Source: Trinickia symbiotica (GTDB lineage: Bacteria > Pseudomonadota > Gammaproteobacteria > Burkholderiales > Burkholderiaceae). Taken from it: a stretch of DNA of 64,000 nt. Shown here piece by piece: positions 17,871 to 28,357 of the stretch. Below the pieces are notes generated by a model. The model was not told the origin of the DNA. It ran no database searches and was given only the letters and a program-made list of their open reading frames with translations. Made by a program: the position numbers and the translations under genes. The stretch's first letter is position 1; the number at the start of each line of letters is the position of its first letter. Location: the NCBI RefSeq assembly GCF_002934455.1, contig NZ_PTIR01000023.1, forward strand, positions 36,681 to 100,680, given 5' to 3'.

Positions 17871-18995
17871 TTAAGCGGTGAACCGTTCCGCGCGGTACGG
17901 ATCGAGCAGCTTCACGCGCAGACCGTCGATCATTTCGGTCACGATCAACTGTGAAAGAATCGCTCCCAAACTCACGCCGGCATTCGTCGTGATCGCCGCG
18001 ATCCCAGGATTATCATCGCTGCGGCTGAACACCGGCAGACCATCAGCTGGGATCACGCGGCGCGTTTCGGTGACTTTTTCGACCTTCGCGCCTTTCAGCC
18101 CCGGGAGAATTGCGGCGGCAACTTCGACGAGTTGCTCGGGATTGGGTGCACTCGGGTCGCCAACGGGTGAACCCGAGAAATGCTGCGCGATGACCACTCG
18201 CCCGTCGAAGCGCTGGATGGCATGCACGTGCGAGCCGAGCACGACTTTATCGAAGAGTGGGGGCAGCGGCGCGAGGTGAACGACACTGCCGACGCTATGA
18301 ACAAGCGGCGCTTTCAGTCCAACCTGTTCGGCCAACTCCGGATTGGCGATCCCGCCCGCGAATACGACGATATCGGCCTCACGCTTGCCCTTGGCGCTCG
18401 TCACCGTATATCCCCCCGCAGTTCGTTGCAGACTCGCGAATGCATCGTTCGCACTGTAGGAGGCTCCGAGCGCAATCGCTTCGTCAAGCATCGCAGCGGT
18501 CATCTGCACCGGCGCCATCATGCCTTCGTCCGGCGTGTAGGTGATGAATGTCTCGTCACCGGGATGCAGGGCCGGTTCGAGTTCGCGCGCCTCGGCGGCA
18601 CTCACCTTGAACGTCGGACTCCCCCACCTCAGGCGGCGCTGCAGTTCCGCGTCGAGCTCCGTCGCTTGCTGAGTGCCTGGAATCGCCAGTTGCAGACACC
18701 CGCACCAGCGGATCGGCAGCTTCGCCTTCACCTCGTCCTGCAAATGGCGCCAACGCAGATGCGAGAGCCGATGAAGATTGAAATAGTCGCGTGCGCCGGC
18801 CTCGCTGAGCGTATCGGCATTGCGAAACTTCGTCTGATTCGTGATCCAGGCGAATGATCCCGCCGTCGCGCCGCTCGCTCTCTCATTGCGGTCGAGCACG
18901 GTGACGCGCGCGCCGCGGCGCGAGAAATCGTAGGCAAGAATGGCGCCGATGATGCCTGCGCCGACAATCAGGACGCGGGGAGAAGATATCGTCAT
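17871..18995 (-). CDS. FAD-dependent amino acid/amine oxidoreductase (DAO family)
   Basis: This 374-aa protein opens with the dinucleotide-binding Rossmann motif RVLIVGAGIIGAILAYDF (GxGxxG) and a following acidic strand end (VTVLDRNERASGATAGSFAW), as in D-amino acid oxidase/glycine oxidase. The C-terminal GLPVFSRSDDNPGIAAITTN also fits the family. It oxidises a C-N bond, substrate unknown. ATG 18995 follows GAGG and overlaps the stop of the upstream MFS gene as ATGA. Transporter and oxidase are thus coupled, presumably uptake and catabolism of one amine compound under the divergent LysR regulator. Confidence 0.88.
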   Translation of the reverse strand: MTISSPRVLIVGAGIIGAILAYDFSRRGARVTVLDRNERASGATAGSFAWITNQTKFRNADTLSEAGARDYFNLHRLSHLRWRHLQDEVKAKLPIRWCGCLQLAIPGTQQATELDAELQRRLRWGSPTFKVSAAEARELEPALHPGDETFITYTPDEGMMAPVQMTAAMLDEAIALGASYSANDAFASLQRTAGGYTVTSAKGKREADIVVFAGGIANPELAEQVGLKAPLVHSVGSVVHLAPLPPLFDKVVLGSHVHAIQRFDGRVVIAQHFSGSPVGDPSAPNPEQLVEVAAAILPGLKGAKVEKVTETRRVIPADGLPVFSRSDDNPGIAAITTNAGVSLGAILSQLIVTEMIDGLRVKLLDPYRAERFTA

Positions 18996-20377
18996 GTTCG
19001 AACCTCGTTGTTGCTCACAGGAGAAAGCTTTTCGCGCGCTTGAGTCGGCTCCGAGTCCGCAAGCGGCAGATTGCATGTTTCCGGCGCCATCCGGTATGAC
19101 ACCAGCAAGCCCAGCGCAGCAATGCTGGCTGCGATCAGGAGCCCGTTCGCCGCGCCCCACTTCGCAATCGTGATCGGCAGCACGAATGTGCCGGCCGCCG
19201 CGCCGATGCGGCTCACCGACATCGCGAGGCCCATGCCGGTGGCACGAACGTCCGTCGGGAACACCTCATTGGGATAGACGAACTGCAGCGCCGAGCCGGC
19301 GGCTTCGGCGATTGTGAAAACGATGAACAGCGCGATGGCGAAAACAGCCAGCGCCGAGAGCGGCGTGGCGAGCGCGAACAACGAGAGCGTTGCGATAGTG
19401 CCCGCCGCGATCAGCAGCGGCCGGCGGCCGATGCGATTGATCACGAGCATGCCGAGCGCGGTGCCGACGATCGCGAAGGAGATGATCACGAGCGTGCCGC
19501 TGAGCACATGCGTCACGCCTAGCGATTTCAGCAGCAGCGGCTGAAATGTCTTGATGGCGAATGACGGCGCAATCTGACAGGTCCAGAACACAGAGCAGAA
19601 AAACACCATCCGGCCGTAACCGCGTGCAAACAAGTCCCGAAGGCTCGACAAGCCGAGCCCGGTGCGCGGCGCGCTCCGCGAAGTATGCGCAAGCAGGTGA
19701 TCGAAGTCGGCCTGCCGCCCGAGATGTGTTTCGACGATCCGTCGCGCCTCGTCGATTCGTCCGACGGACACGAGCCAGCGCGGCGATTCGGGGATGTTCA
19801 GCCGAAGCACGAGGAAGATCGCGGATGGAATGGCCGCGCTGGCCAGCACGTAACGCCAGGTACTGCTATCGCCGGTATGGACGAACAGCCCGGTGGCAAG
19901 GCTCAGCGTGTAGCCGACCCACAAGCAGAGCACGAGGCTCGACAGAACAGGCCCGCGCAGCCGCCTTGGCAAGAACTCGGAGGCAAGCGCCGTTGCGATC
20001 GGATAGTCGGCGCCGAGCGCGATCCCCATGACGAGGCGCAGCGCGAAGAGCGCCGTCGCACCCGTGACGAAAAGGTGCGCGATCGAGCAGAGGACAAACA
20101 CCGCCAGATTGAGCACATACATCGATTGGCGCCCGAACCGGTCCGTCATCGGACCGAACACGATTCCACCGACGAACATACCAAGCAAGCTCGCCGCGCC
20201 GATCAGCCCCGCTTGGGCCGCGCTCAGATGTAAATCGCGCGCGATGAGCGGCAACGCTACAACGATGATCCCGAGCAAGTAACCGTCGCAAAACGGTCCG
20301 CCGGCGGCGACGAGCGCGACGCGTCGATGAAAGCGACTGGTAGGCAATTCGTCGAGGCTGACACGTCTCTCTGTCAT
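18992..20377 (-). CDS. MFS transporter (sugar/aromatic-acid porter type)
   Basis: This 461-aa protein has 12 hydrophobic segments. The TM2-3 loop carries the MFS signature GPMTDRFGRQSMYVL, and the repeat-2 counterpart is LVINRIGRRPLLIA. TM4 has RLVMGIALGADYPIATAL, and PESPRWLVSVGRIDEAR after TM6 is typical of the metabolite:H+/sugar porter group. It imports an unidentified small organic compound. It overlaps the FAD oxidoreductase by 4 nt and is divergent from the LysR gene, 127 bp away. Confidence 0.9.
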   Translation of the reverse strand: MTERRVSLDELPTSRFHRRVALVAAGGPFCDGYLLGIIVVALPLIARDLHLSAAQAGLIGAASLLGMFVGGIVFGPMTDRFGRQSMYVLNLAVFVLCSIAHLFVTGATALFALRLVMGIALGADYPIATALASEFLPRRLRGPVLSSLVLCLWVGYTLSLATGLFVHTGDSSTWRYVLASAAIPSAIFLVLRLNIPESPRWLVSVGRIDEARRIVETHLGRQADFDHLLAHTSRSAPRTGLGLSSLRDLFARGYGRMVFFCSVFWTCQIAPSFAIKTFQPLLLKSLGVTHVLSGTLVIISFAIVGTALGMLVINRIGRRPLLIAAGTIATLSLFALATPLSALAVFAIALFIVFTIAEAAGSALQFVYPNEVFPTDVRATGMGLAMSVSRIGAAAGTFVLPITIAKWGAANGLLIAASIAALGLLVSYRMAPETCNLPLADSEPTQAREKLSPVSNNEVRT

Positions 20378-20486
20378 GGTGGGGCTCCCGATGCTTACAT
20401 GTGGGGTAGAGGCGGCTTCTTCTCATCCGCTTGCATCAAGGCTAGAGACGCGTTAAATATCGGTCAATGTCGTTCTTTATTTACGT

Positions 20487-20507
20487 CATATCGAAGGGAT
20501 CGATATG
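20487..20507 (+). promoter_or_regulatory. inverted repeat enclosing the LysR Shine-Dalgarno and start codon
   Basis: CATATCG (20487-20493) and CGATATG (20501-20507) are perfect complements. The 7-nt loop AAGGGAT holds the ribosome-binding sequence, and the second arm contains the ATG of the LysR gene. As DNA it could be an autoregulatory operator; as RNA it would place the start codon in a stem. Which applies cannot be told from sequence. Confidence 0.4.
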
Positions 20508-21383
20508 TTGTTCAGCGAAGAGATCAATACGTTTCTAGCGGTCGTGCGCACCGGAAGCCTGTTGCAAGCGGCGGAGATCGTATGCGCGACGCAGTCGACG
20601 GTTTCCTATCGCATTCAGGCGCTCGAACGACGGATCGGCCATTCGTTGCTGCTGCGGTCGCGCGGCTCGCGACGAATCGCGCTCACGCCGCATGGCGAGC
20701 GGTTCCTCGATATCGCCGAACGGTGGAAGCGCCTCGAGATGGAGGCCGAGCAGTTGAAAATGGAAAGCGATCGCTATCTGGCGATTGGCGCTGTCGATGC
20801 CGTTGCGATCCACGTGCTGCCGCCGTTCGTGGCCGAACTATCGCGCGAAGATCCGCCGATCCGCCTGCACCTGGAAAGCGGGCGGTACTGGCAGCTGGCA
20901 AACAGAGTCGCATCGGGACACCTCAACGCCGCATTTACTTTGTCGCCCGCCGACCATGCCGATCTCGTATCGACTCGAATTCGAAGCTACGCCATGCGGA
21001 TCGCCTACATGCCGCAAAACGGAGAGCAGGAGATCGAGGAGTGCGCCGATTTGACGAGCTTTGATTACTCGCGCGAGGTCTACCTGCCCTGGTCGGGGCA
21101 GTTCGATTTGTGGCGCACGAAGCGCGGGCTGCTCAGGCCGCTGAACTCGGCCGATAAGAGCCATTTACTTGCGCCGTTGCTCAAGCGTCCGGGCGCGTGG
21201 GCGCTGGTGCCGTCGTTCATGGTGGAGGCGTTGCGCGCGCAGACGGGTTGCTCGATCCACCGACTCGCGCATCAGCCCCCGCCTGACATTGCGCTATACA
21301 GGATCTCGCGCAGGCACGATAGTACGTTCGCCGAGCGCGATTCGGAGGCTGTGGAGCGGGCGCTAAGAGCGTTGCAAGCTTAG
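20505..21383 (+). CDS. LysR-family transcriptional regulator
   Basis: This 292-aa regulator has the N-terminal winged HTH of the LysR family (INTFLAVVRTGSLLQAAEIV, then CATQSTVSYRIQALERRIG), followed by a dimerisation helix and a periplasmic-binding-protein-like effector domain. It is divergent from the MFS/FAD oxidoreductase operon, the usual layout for a LysR activator of a catabolic pathway. The effector is probably the transported substrate or an intermediate. Its start codon lies inside an inverted repeat. Confidence 0.9.
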   Translation: MLFSEEINTFLAVVRTGSLLQAAEIVCATQSTVSYRIQALERRIGHSLLLRSRGSRRIALTPHGERFLDIAERWKRLEMEAEQLKMESDRYLAIGAVDAVAIHVLPPFVAELSREDPPIRLHLESGRYWQLANRVASGHLNAAFTLSPADHADLVSTRIRSYAMRIAYMPQNGEQEIEECADLTSFDYSREVYLPWSGQFDLWRTKRGLLRPLNSADKSHLLAPLLKRPGAWALVPSFMVEALRAQTGCSIHRLAHQPPPDIALYRISRRHDSTFAERDSEAVERALRALQA

Positions 21384-21411
21384 GCAGGACTTCGCGTGGA
21401 GGGAAATCGCG

Positions 21412-21714
21412 ATGGAATCCAGCGAGAGCATGCTTGAGACCCGACTCGTGCGCGTACGCGGAACGGTGCAAGGTATGGGGTATCGGGATGCGTGCGTCGA
21501 GCACGCAAGGGCGTTGGGCATCAGCGGATGGGTGCGCAATCGGATGGACGGATCGGTCGAGGCGATGTTGCAAGGATCGACCGAGCAGGTTGCCGAGATG
21601 TGCGAGTGGCTGGAGGACGGGATGCCGACCGCTTTGGTCGAGGAAATGGAGATTGCCGACATCGCGCCGCCGTTTCCGCGCTTCAACGGGTTCGAGCAGC
21701 TACCCACGGTTTGA
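21412..21714 (+). CDS. acyP: acylphosphatase
   Basis: This 100-aa protein matches acylphosphatase, which hydrolyses acyl phosphates. The substrate-binding motif is RVRGTVQGMGYRDACVEHA (consensus GxVQGVGFR, with the catalytic Arg). The catalytic Asn lies in GISGWVRNRMDGSVEAMLQG. A GGAGG Shine-Dalgarno precedes ATG 21412. It starts 28 bp after the LysR gene, though a functional link is unlikely. Confidence 0.93.
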   Translation: MESSESMLETRLVRVRGTVQGMGYRDACVEHARALGISGWVRNRMDGSVEAMLQGSTEQVAEMCEWLEDGMPTALVEEMEIADIAPPFPRFNGFEQLPTV

Positions 21715-21759
21715 GGCGCGGCGCGTCAGTGCCGCTGCCGCGCTTGTCGGAACCAGGCG

Positions 21760-22116
21760 CTAGATCACCCACTTGCCGCTGCGCATAGCGTCTTCCAACA
21801 TCCCCAGCGTGAGTTGCCACCCGCCTAGCGTTTCTCGAGCCCGCTTGCTGAACGGCACTTTGAGCAGCGTGACAAAGAAGTCCTTCCGATTGAGTTCACT
21901 GGCCGGATAATAGTGCCCAAGGTCGAAAGCGGACATGTCGACGTCGAACGCAGTAGCCCATTCGCGCAGTACCTGCTCAATCTCGTCCGGCTCCATGTCC
22001 AGGTCGTGGTAAAGATCGGTATTCCTCGTAAGCCGGTTCTCGCCAAAGATCGGTTTCGCAAGCCTTGGCTCGAAGAATCTCACGAGCTGTACCCATGTCT
22101 CGTTTGATTCGGGCAT
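21760..22116 (-). CDS. DUF1493-family protein
   Basis: This 118-aa acidic protein resembles DUF1493 (PF07377). The family signature is near the N-terminus: NTDLYHDLDMEPDEIEQVL, then ATAFDVDMSAFDLGHYYP. The family is small and acyl-carrier-like in size, with unknown function. It starts directly after the stop of the upstream frameshifted membrane-protein gene (TAAATG), so the two were one transcript. Such pairs of DUF1493 and a small membrane protein recur in proteobacteria. Confidence 0.8.
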   Translation of the reverse strand: MPESNETWVQLVRFFEPRLAKPIFGENRLTRNTDLYHDLDMEPDEIEQVLREWATAFDVDMSAFDLGHYYPASELNRKDFFVTLLKVPFSKRARETLGGWQLTLGMLEDAMRSGKWVI

Positions 22117-22547
22117 TTACAGTCTATCCTCCGGCTTCACCATCCGGTTGTACGCGTTGACAGAACGGAAAATGATCATTGACGCGTCGGAGGCAAATAC
22201 CACCCAGCCTACCCCCGGTATCGCGCGCCCGACAAAGACGCCGAGGTTGCCGGTGAACTTGAGTCGCAGCGTCACCAAGCTAGTGAACGATGTAACGGTG
22301 GGCAGCACTTTTCGCTTGATCTCGTATGGAAGGAGCCTTCGCGAGACGACCGAGGCGATTGACGTGCCCTTGACTGCGCCGTTGAATTTTCCCCTCGTCG
22401 GTATAAAACGCTGCCCAAGCAAATCATCGAGACGCTGACAAGGTCCTCGATGCCGGTTTGCTTGCAAGTTTCGTCGAGCACGACGAGGAAGAACAGCTCG
22501 GCGGGCGTCAGCCCCTCGGGTATGCCATATCGATAAGTGTTGCTCAC
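22117..22547 (-). pseudogene. STM2901-like small membrane protein, frameshifted
   Basis: Two overlapping frames together give one protein of about 143 aa. A GTG start at 22547 after AGAGAGGG gives YRYGIPEGLTPAELFFLVVL through VSVSMICLG. The next frame continues QRFIPTRGKFNGAVKGTSI to the stop at 22117, including a hydrophobic FVGRAIPGVGWVVFASDA segment. The joint falls in the G-run at 22414-22416 (CCC on the plus strand), where one extra G would restore the frame. It could be a true pseudogene, a sequencing error, or ribosomal slippage. It lies directly upstream of the DUF1493 gene. Confidence 0.7.
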
Positions 22548-22677
22548 TCGGCCCTCTCTTTTGTCTAACTTTTGAGCCGAGGATAGCCGACACGCGCGCA
22601 GCGATCAAGAACACCGCGTCCTTACGCCGCTTCGGCCGACCCTCGAGCCGCCCTCGAGAGTCGCCGCGATCAGACCG

Positions 22678-24840
22678 CTACTGCAAAGACGCCCATGTCG
22701 TCCCGAAAATGCTCGATTGATCGATCCCGGGGAAGTCGACGAACGCTTTGCTGCAATCGAGCACGCTGCTCGTCGGCAGGTTCTCCTGCACTGTGCCGTT
22801 GACGACGACGCGGTTCGCCGTCGATGCGGCAATAGGCAGATTCACATGCTGGACCGTCAGATTGGCGTCGGACGAGATCAGCGAGATCCCCGTCGGCGTA
22901 TCCGCCACCACGTTCGTCAGCGACATCACGAGCGGAAAGGCCGGCTCTCCGAAGCCGCCCGTGTTGGCCTCGAACCCCTGCAGCTTCACACCGGCATTGC
23001 CCATGATCACGACGTTGTTGAGCGAGATGTCATGGAAGTTCGGATACAGCGGACCGGTCGACGGCACGGCCTTCGTGCTGTAGTACGGCGTGAACAACAA
23101 CGCGTTCGTCGCATCCTGGATGCAGATGTTCGAGTACTGGATGTGGCTGACCTCGCCGCCGCGCGCATAGTCTGACTTGATACGCAGCCCTTCCTCGGAA
23201 TTCCAGAACGAATTGTCGAAGACCTGCACGTTCGTGACGCCCGCATTCGTTTCGCTGCCGATCGAAATCCCATGCCCCCAATAGATGTGGTTGTGGGCAA
23301 TGACGACGCCCCACTTGCGATCGGATCTCACGTCGCGGTTGCCGTCGATGCCGAACAGCCCCGAGCCGGCCGGCGACGGATTGGCGCTCCCCTTGAGCGC
23401 GATATCGTCGTCGCCCGTGCTCACGTAGTTGTACGCGAACACGAAGTTCTTTAGATAACCGTCGAAAGAGATGGGACTCGCGGACGTCGTCGTGCTGCCC
23501 GTCGATAGCGTCGCCGAGATGGCCTTCGATGCCGAGCCCGGATCGAACGCGTCGGTGTTCTTGACGTTGTCGCGATTGAAGGTCTGCCCCGTATAAAGCG
23601 GGTTGCCATTGCCTGCGGGATTCGCGAACGCGGCGAGGTTCGGCGTCTGCACCTTCACGCCCCATATGGTCAAACCGTCGACGCCGCTCGGCACCACATG
23701 GAAATTCGGGCTGTTGCTCAGCGTGATTCGATAGAGCGACAGGTTCTTCGCGTAGTTGAACACCATCAGACGGAAGTTCGACTGCGAGCCGACGCCGGTC
23801 GTGCCGTTGTCGACCATGTTGCCGAGATAGGCAAGGTCCCACCACGTCATGTTGCGCGCCGGCGACTTTGAATCGACGACCGTGCCGCCGTCATCGCAAG
23901 CGGTGCCGTCGGCTGCAACGGTGCCGGTCTTGTAGGCCGCGTAAGTGTTCGAGCACGTCAGATCGACTTTCATCAACGGATACTTCGCATCGGACGTGAC
24001 GATCTCCGCATAGCCGCGTCCGTCGATGCGCCCGTCGCCGACCACGGCGGAGTTCACGAGGTTTGTTCCGGTAATCAGCGCCAGGCAGTTGGACGAACTG
24101 CCGGCCTTCGTCGCGCTGACGGCGGTATTGCCGCAATACGGCCCCGCCACGTTCGGCGAATAAGCCTTGACGTCGCGCGATGCGTAGAGCGTAGCGCCCT
24201 TGTCGATCCATAGCGTCACGCCAGACGGCAGCGTCAACGGACCGCTGATGAAACTGTTGCCCGGCCCCGTGCTGCTCACGACGAGCCGTACGGCGAACTT
24301 GGTGGCGCGGTACTTGGATTTGGCCAGCTCGTCACCCGACGCGCCGGAGATGTTGACGTTAGGAACCGCGGCCGCCACCTCGGAAGCGGTCGCGGCGGCG
24401 TCGGCAGCCGCGATCGTTGTGCCAACTTGGGCATCGACGGATGCCCCGCAAGCATCGAGTGCCGCCTGTATACGAGCTTGGTCCGGATTCGCGGTGGCTG
24501 TGGAGACCGCCTTGCCCACGCCCACGATAGAAGGATCCGCTTCCGGCGGCAGCGAGCCGTCCGGCCGGCTCACGAGCGAATTGCTCGCTTCGAGCGTGCT
24601 GCAAACTTGCGCATCGGTCGGCAGCGTCGGTTCTGCCGGCAAGTTTGCATCGAACGTCGTCGTGCCGACTTGGAAGACGCTGTTGACCGTCGGTGTCGCG
24701 GCGGCTGCGATCGGCGCGTCGTCGCTGCCGCCGCATGCGGCCAACGTCGTGGCGGCGGCCAATAGCGCCGCGAACAGGCCAAGGGGCCTCGATCTTCTCT
24801 TCAAAGCGGGAAAGCGGGATGTCATGACGCGTGTCTCCAT
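22678..24840 (-). CDS. secreted polygalacturonase-like glycoside hydrolase family 28 lipoprotein
   Basis: This protein of about 720 aa has a lipoprotein signal (LFAALLAAATTLAACGG; the Cys follows a LAA lipobox). The catalytic parallel beta-helix carries the GH28 motifs in order: NTDAFDP, GDDDIA, GHGISIG and RIK. These contain the three catalytic Asp residues, the His and the substrate-binding Arg/Lys. It should hydrolyse alpha-1,4-galacturonan (pectin) in or outside the outer membrane. Between the signal and the catalytic domain is a long Ala/Thr-rich linker. ATG 24840 or the next in-frame ATG at 24825 are both possible starts. It is divergent from a TRAP transporter that could import the acidic sugar products. 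Confidence 0.92.
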   Translation of the reverse strand: METRVMTSRFPALKRRSRPLGLFAALLAAATTLAACGGSDDAPIAAAATPTVNSVFQVGTTTFDANLPAEPTLPTDAQVCSTLEASNSLVSRPDGSLPPEADPSIVGVGKAVSTATANPDQARIQAALDACGASVDAQVGTTIAAADAAATASEVAAAVPNVNISGASGDELAKSKYRATKFAVRLVVSSTGPGNSFISGPLTLPSGVTLWIDKGATLYASRDVKAYSPNVAGPYCGNTAVSATKAGSSSNCLALITGTNLVNSAVVGDGRIDGRGYAEIVTSDAKYPLMKVDLTCSNTYAAYKTGTVAADGTACDDGGTVVDSKSPARNMTWWDLAYLGNMVDNGTTGVGSQSNFRLMVFNYAKNLSLYRITLSNSPNFHVVPSGVDGLTIWGVKVQTPNLAAFANPAGNGNPLYTGQTFNRDNVKNTDAFDPGSASKAISATLSTGSTTTSASPISFDGYLKNFVFAYNYVSTGDDDIALKGSANPSPAGSGLFGIDGNRDVRSDRKWGVVIAHNHIYWGHGISIGSETNAGVTNVQVFDNSFWNSEEGLRIKSDYARGGEVSHIQYSNICIQDATNALLFTPYYSTKAVPSTGPLYPNFHDISLNNVVIMGNAGVKLQGFEANTGGFGEPAFPLVMSLTNVVADTPTGISLISSDANLTVQHVNLPIAASTANRVVVNGTVQENLPTSSVLDCSKAFVDFPGIDQSSIFGTTWASLQ

Positions 24841-26265
<1,425 letters not shown>

Positions 26266-26359
26266 CGACGCGCGACGCGCGTTCATCAGGCAACGCCCGC
26301 ACGTCCTCCGGCCGATGGCCGGCGGCGAGGCGGGCGGTATTCGTTGAAGGACCGAAGTC

Positions 26360-26839
26360 ATGAAGCTCCTCAAGCGCTCGAACGATGCGCTCTTTCGGGC
26401 GCTCGCCATCGTTGCGTCCGTCTGTCTCATCGCACTCACCGTGCTCGTGTTCTACGGCGTCGTGATGCGTTACGTCTTCGATAACGCGCCCGATTTTGTC
26501 GAGCCCATCGCACTGCTGCTCGTCGTCACGATCGCGATGTTCGGCGCCGCGTTGAAAGTTCGCGACGGCGGCCACATCGGCCTCGATTCGTTCGTGCAGC
26601 GCTTATCGCCGAAGGCTCGCACGGTAGCGATCGCATTCCAGCACCTGTGCCTGATCGGATTCGCCATCGCGATCATCGTCGGATGCGGGAGCATGGCGAG
26701 CACGACGATGGAAGACCGTATTCCGATTCTCGGGTTGCCCGAGGGACTGCGCTACATGATCGCGCTTCCGGCCGGCATCGCGATGATCCTTTTCTCGCTC
26801 GAGCACTTGCTTGCGCTCCGTAGTCACGAACACCGTTAA
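26360..26839 (+). CDS. dctQ: TRAP transporter small permease (DctQ family)
   Basis: This 159-aa inner-membrane protein has four hydrophobic segments, as in the TRAP small permease family. The TM1-2 pattern is FRALAIVASVCLIALTVLVF, followed by the conserved cytoplasmic loop region FVEPIALLLVVTIAMFGAAL and the family DGGHIGLDSF segment. AAGGA precedes the ATG. It sits between dctP and dctM, separated from dctM by 5 bp, and forms the membrane unit with it. Confidence 0.92.
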   Translation: MKLLKRSNDALFRALAIVASVCLIALTVLVFYGVVMRYVFDNAPDFVEPIALLLVVTIAMFGAALKVRDGGHIGLDSFVQRLSPKARTVAIAFQHLCLIGFAIAIIVGCGSMASTTMEDRIPILGLPEGLRYMIALPAGIAMILFSLEHLLALRSHEHR

Positions 26840-26844
26840 AAGTC

Positions 26845-28197
26845 ATGGAACTTGCGATCCTCGCTGGCAGTTTTCTGCTGTTTCTCGTCCTCGGCGTGCC
26901 CGTCTCGTTCGCGCTCGGGCTTTCGTGCGTGGCCACCTATTTCGCCGAAGGCCTGCCGATTGCGACCGCGATGCAGTCGATGGTCTCGGGAATGAATGCC
27001 TTCTCGTTCCTCGCCGTGCCGTTCTTTATTTTCTCGGGCGAGCTGATGTTGCACGGCGGCATTGCCGACCGCATCCTGCGGTTCGCGCAGGCCGCCGTCG
27101 GCCACTTCCGCGGCGGTCTCGGCATGGCGAATGTCGTCGCTTGCACGCTCTTCGGCGGCGTTTCGGGCTCGCCGACGGCCGACACGTCGGCGATGGGCGG
27201 TGTGGTCATTCCGTTGATGAAGCGCGAAGGCTATAGCGCGGCGTATGCGGTCAACGTGACGACGCACGCGTCCTTGGCCGGCGCGCTGATGCCGACGTCA
27301 ACGAACATGATCATCTATGCTTTCGCCGCGCAGGGCATTACGGGCATGCTCAATGGGCATCCGGTGAGCGGCGTGTCGATCGGCGACTTGCTGTTTTCGG
27401 GCCTTTTGCCGGTGCTGTGGGTGATGGGCTTCGTGCTTGCCGCCGCCTACTGGCAGGCCGTGCGTCACGGTTATCCGCGTCGCGCCGATGGGTCGAGCGA
27501 ATTGCCGAAGTTTCCGGGCTGGTATGCCGTCGCGCGCAGTTTTGCGGGCGCTGTGCCGGGGCTCATGGTGATTGCCATCATTCTCGTCTGTGTCGCGAAG
27601 GGGATTGCCACGGCGACGGAGGCCGCCGCGATCGCCGTGGTCTACTCGCTCGTACTCACGGCTGTCGTCTACCGCACGCTCAATCGCGCGAAGCTGTGGC
27701 GCGCCCTGTCGCACGCCGCGCGCACGACGGGCGTTGTCTTGCTGCTGATCGCCGTGTCCAATATGCTGCGCTTCCAGATGTCGTATCTGGAGATTCCGGA
27801 TGCGATCGAGGCGTTGCTGAAGCAATCGAGCGCCGCGCCTTGGCTGATGCTGCTCTACATCAATGTCCTGCAGGTGTTCCTCGGCACGTTCGTCGACATG
27901 GCGGCGCACATCCTGATCACGACGCCACTGTTCCTGCCGATTGCGATGGCTTGCGGTGTCGGTCCGGTGCAGTTCGGCATCATGCTGCTGCTCAACTGCT
28001 CGCTCGGGCTCGTGCATCCGCCGATCGGGTCCGTGCAGTTTGTCGGATGCGCGATCGGCAATGTCTCGATCGGGGAAACGACGAAGGTTGCCTGGCCGTA
28101 TTACCTCGCGATATTCAGTGCGATCAATATCGTGACGTATTTGCCGTTTTTCTCGACCTGGCTGCCCAGCCTCATCAGCGGACATCCGGTTTATTGA
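26845..28197 (+). CDS. dctM: TRAP transporter large permease (DctM family)
   Basis: This 450-aa protein has about 12 membrane segments. Typical features are LSFRGGL-like GHFRGGLGMANVVACTLFGG, then SGSPTADTSAMGGVVIPLMK and the C-terminal NCSLGLVHPPIGSVQFVGCA. It drives Na+-coupled uptake of the ligand delivered by DctP. It starts 5 bp after dctQ and is presumably coupled. It closes the transporter operon. Confidence 0.94.
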   Translation: MELAILAGSFLLFLVLGVPVSFALGLSCVATYFAEGLPIATAMQSMVSGMNAFSFLAVPFFIFSGELMLHGGIADRILRFAQAAVGHFRGGLGMANVVACTLFGGVSGSPTADTSAMGGVVIPLMKREGYSAAYAVNVTTHASLAGALMPTSTNMIIYAFAAQGITGMLNGHPVSGVSIGDLLFSGLLPVLWVMGFVLAAAYWQAVRHGYPRRADGSSELPKFPGWYAVARSFAGAVPGLMVIAIILVCVAKGIATATEAAAIAVVYSLVLTAVVYRTLNRAKLWRALSHAARTTGVVLLLIAVSNMLRFQMSYLEIPDAIEALLKQSSAAPWLMLLYINVLQVFLGTFVDMAAHILITTPLFLPIAMACGVGPVQFGIMLLLNCSLGLVHPPIGSVQFVGCAIGNVSIGETTKVAWPYYLAIFSAINIVTYLPFFSTWLPSLISGHPVY

Positions 28198-28207
28198 TTC
28201 GGTGCGG

Positions 28208-28235
28208 GCCGCCTGGCGCGATGCGCTCAGGCGGC
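28208..28235 (+). terminator. hairpin after dctM
   Basis: GCCGCCTG (28208-28215) and CAGGCGGC (28228-28235) form a perfect 8-bp stem with a 12-nt loop, 10 bp after the dctM stop. No U-run follows. It may end the operon or protect the transcript's 3' end. Confidence 0.45.
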
Positions 28236-28324
28236 ATTGCGAAGCGGCAAGGCTGCGGAGCGGGCCCGATGATGAGCCCGTGGCCGCAAGAGAGAGCGTT
28301 GCGCCGTGCCGCCCGAGACACTCG

Positions 28325-28343
28325 TCGCGGATCAGATCCGCGA
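28325..28343. repeat. 19-bp perfect palindrome between convergent genes
   Basis: TCGCGGATC and GATCCGCGA flank a single A. It lies 14 bp beyond the stop of the minus-strand secreted-protein gene. With a 1-nt centre it cannot form a normal hairpin loop, so a protein-binding site or chance is more likely than a terminator. Confidence 0.35.
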
Positions 28344-28357
28344 CGTCCACATCGACA

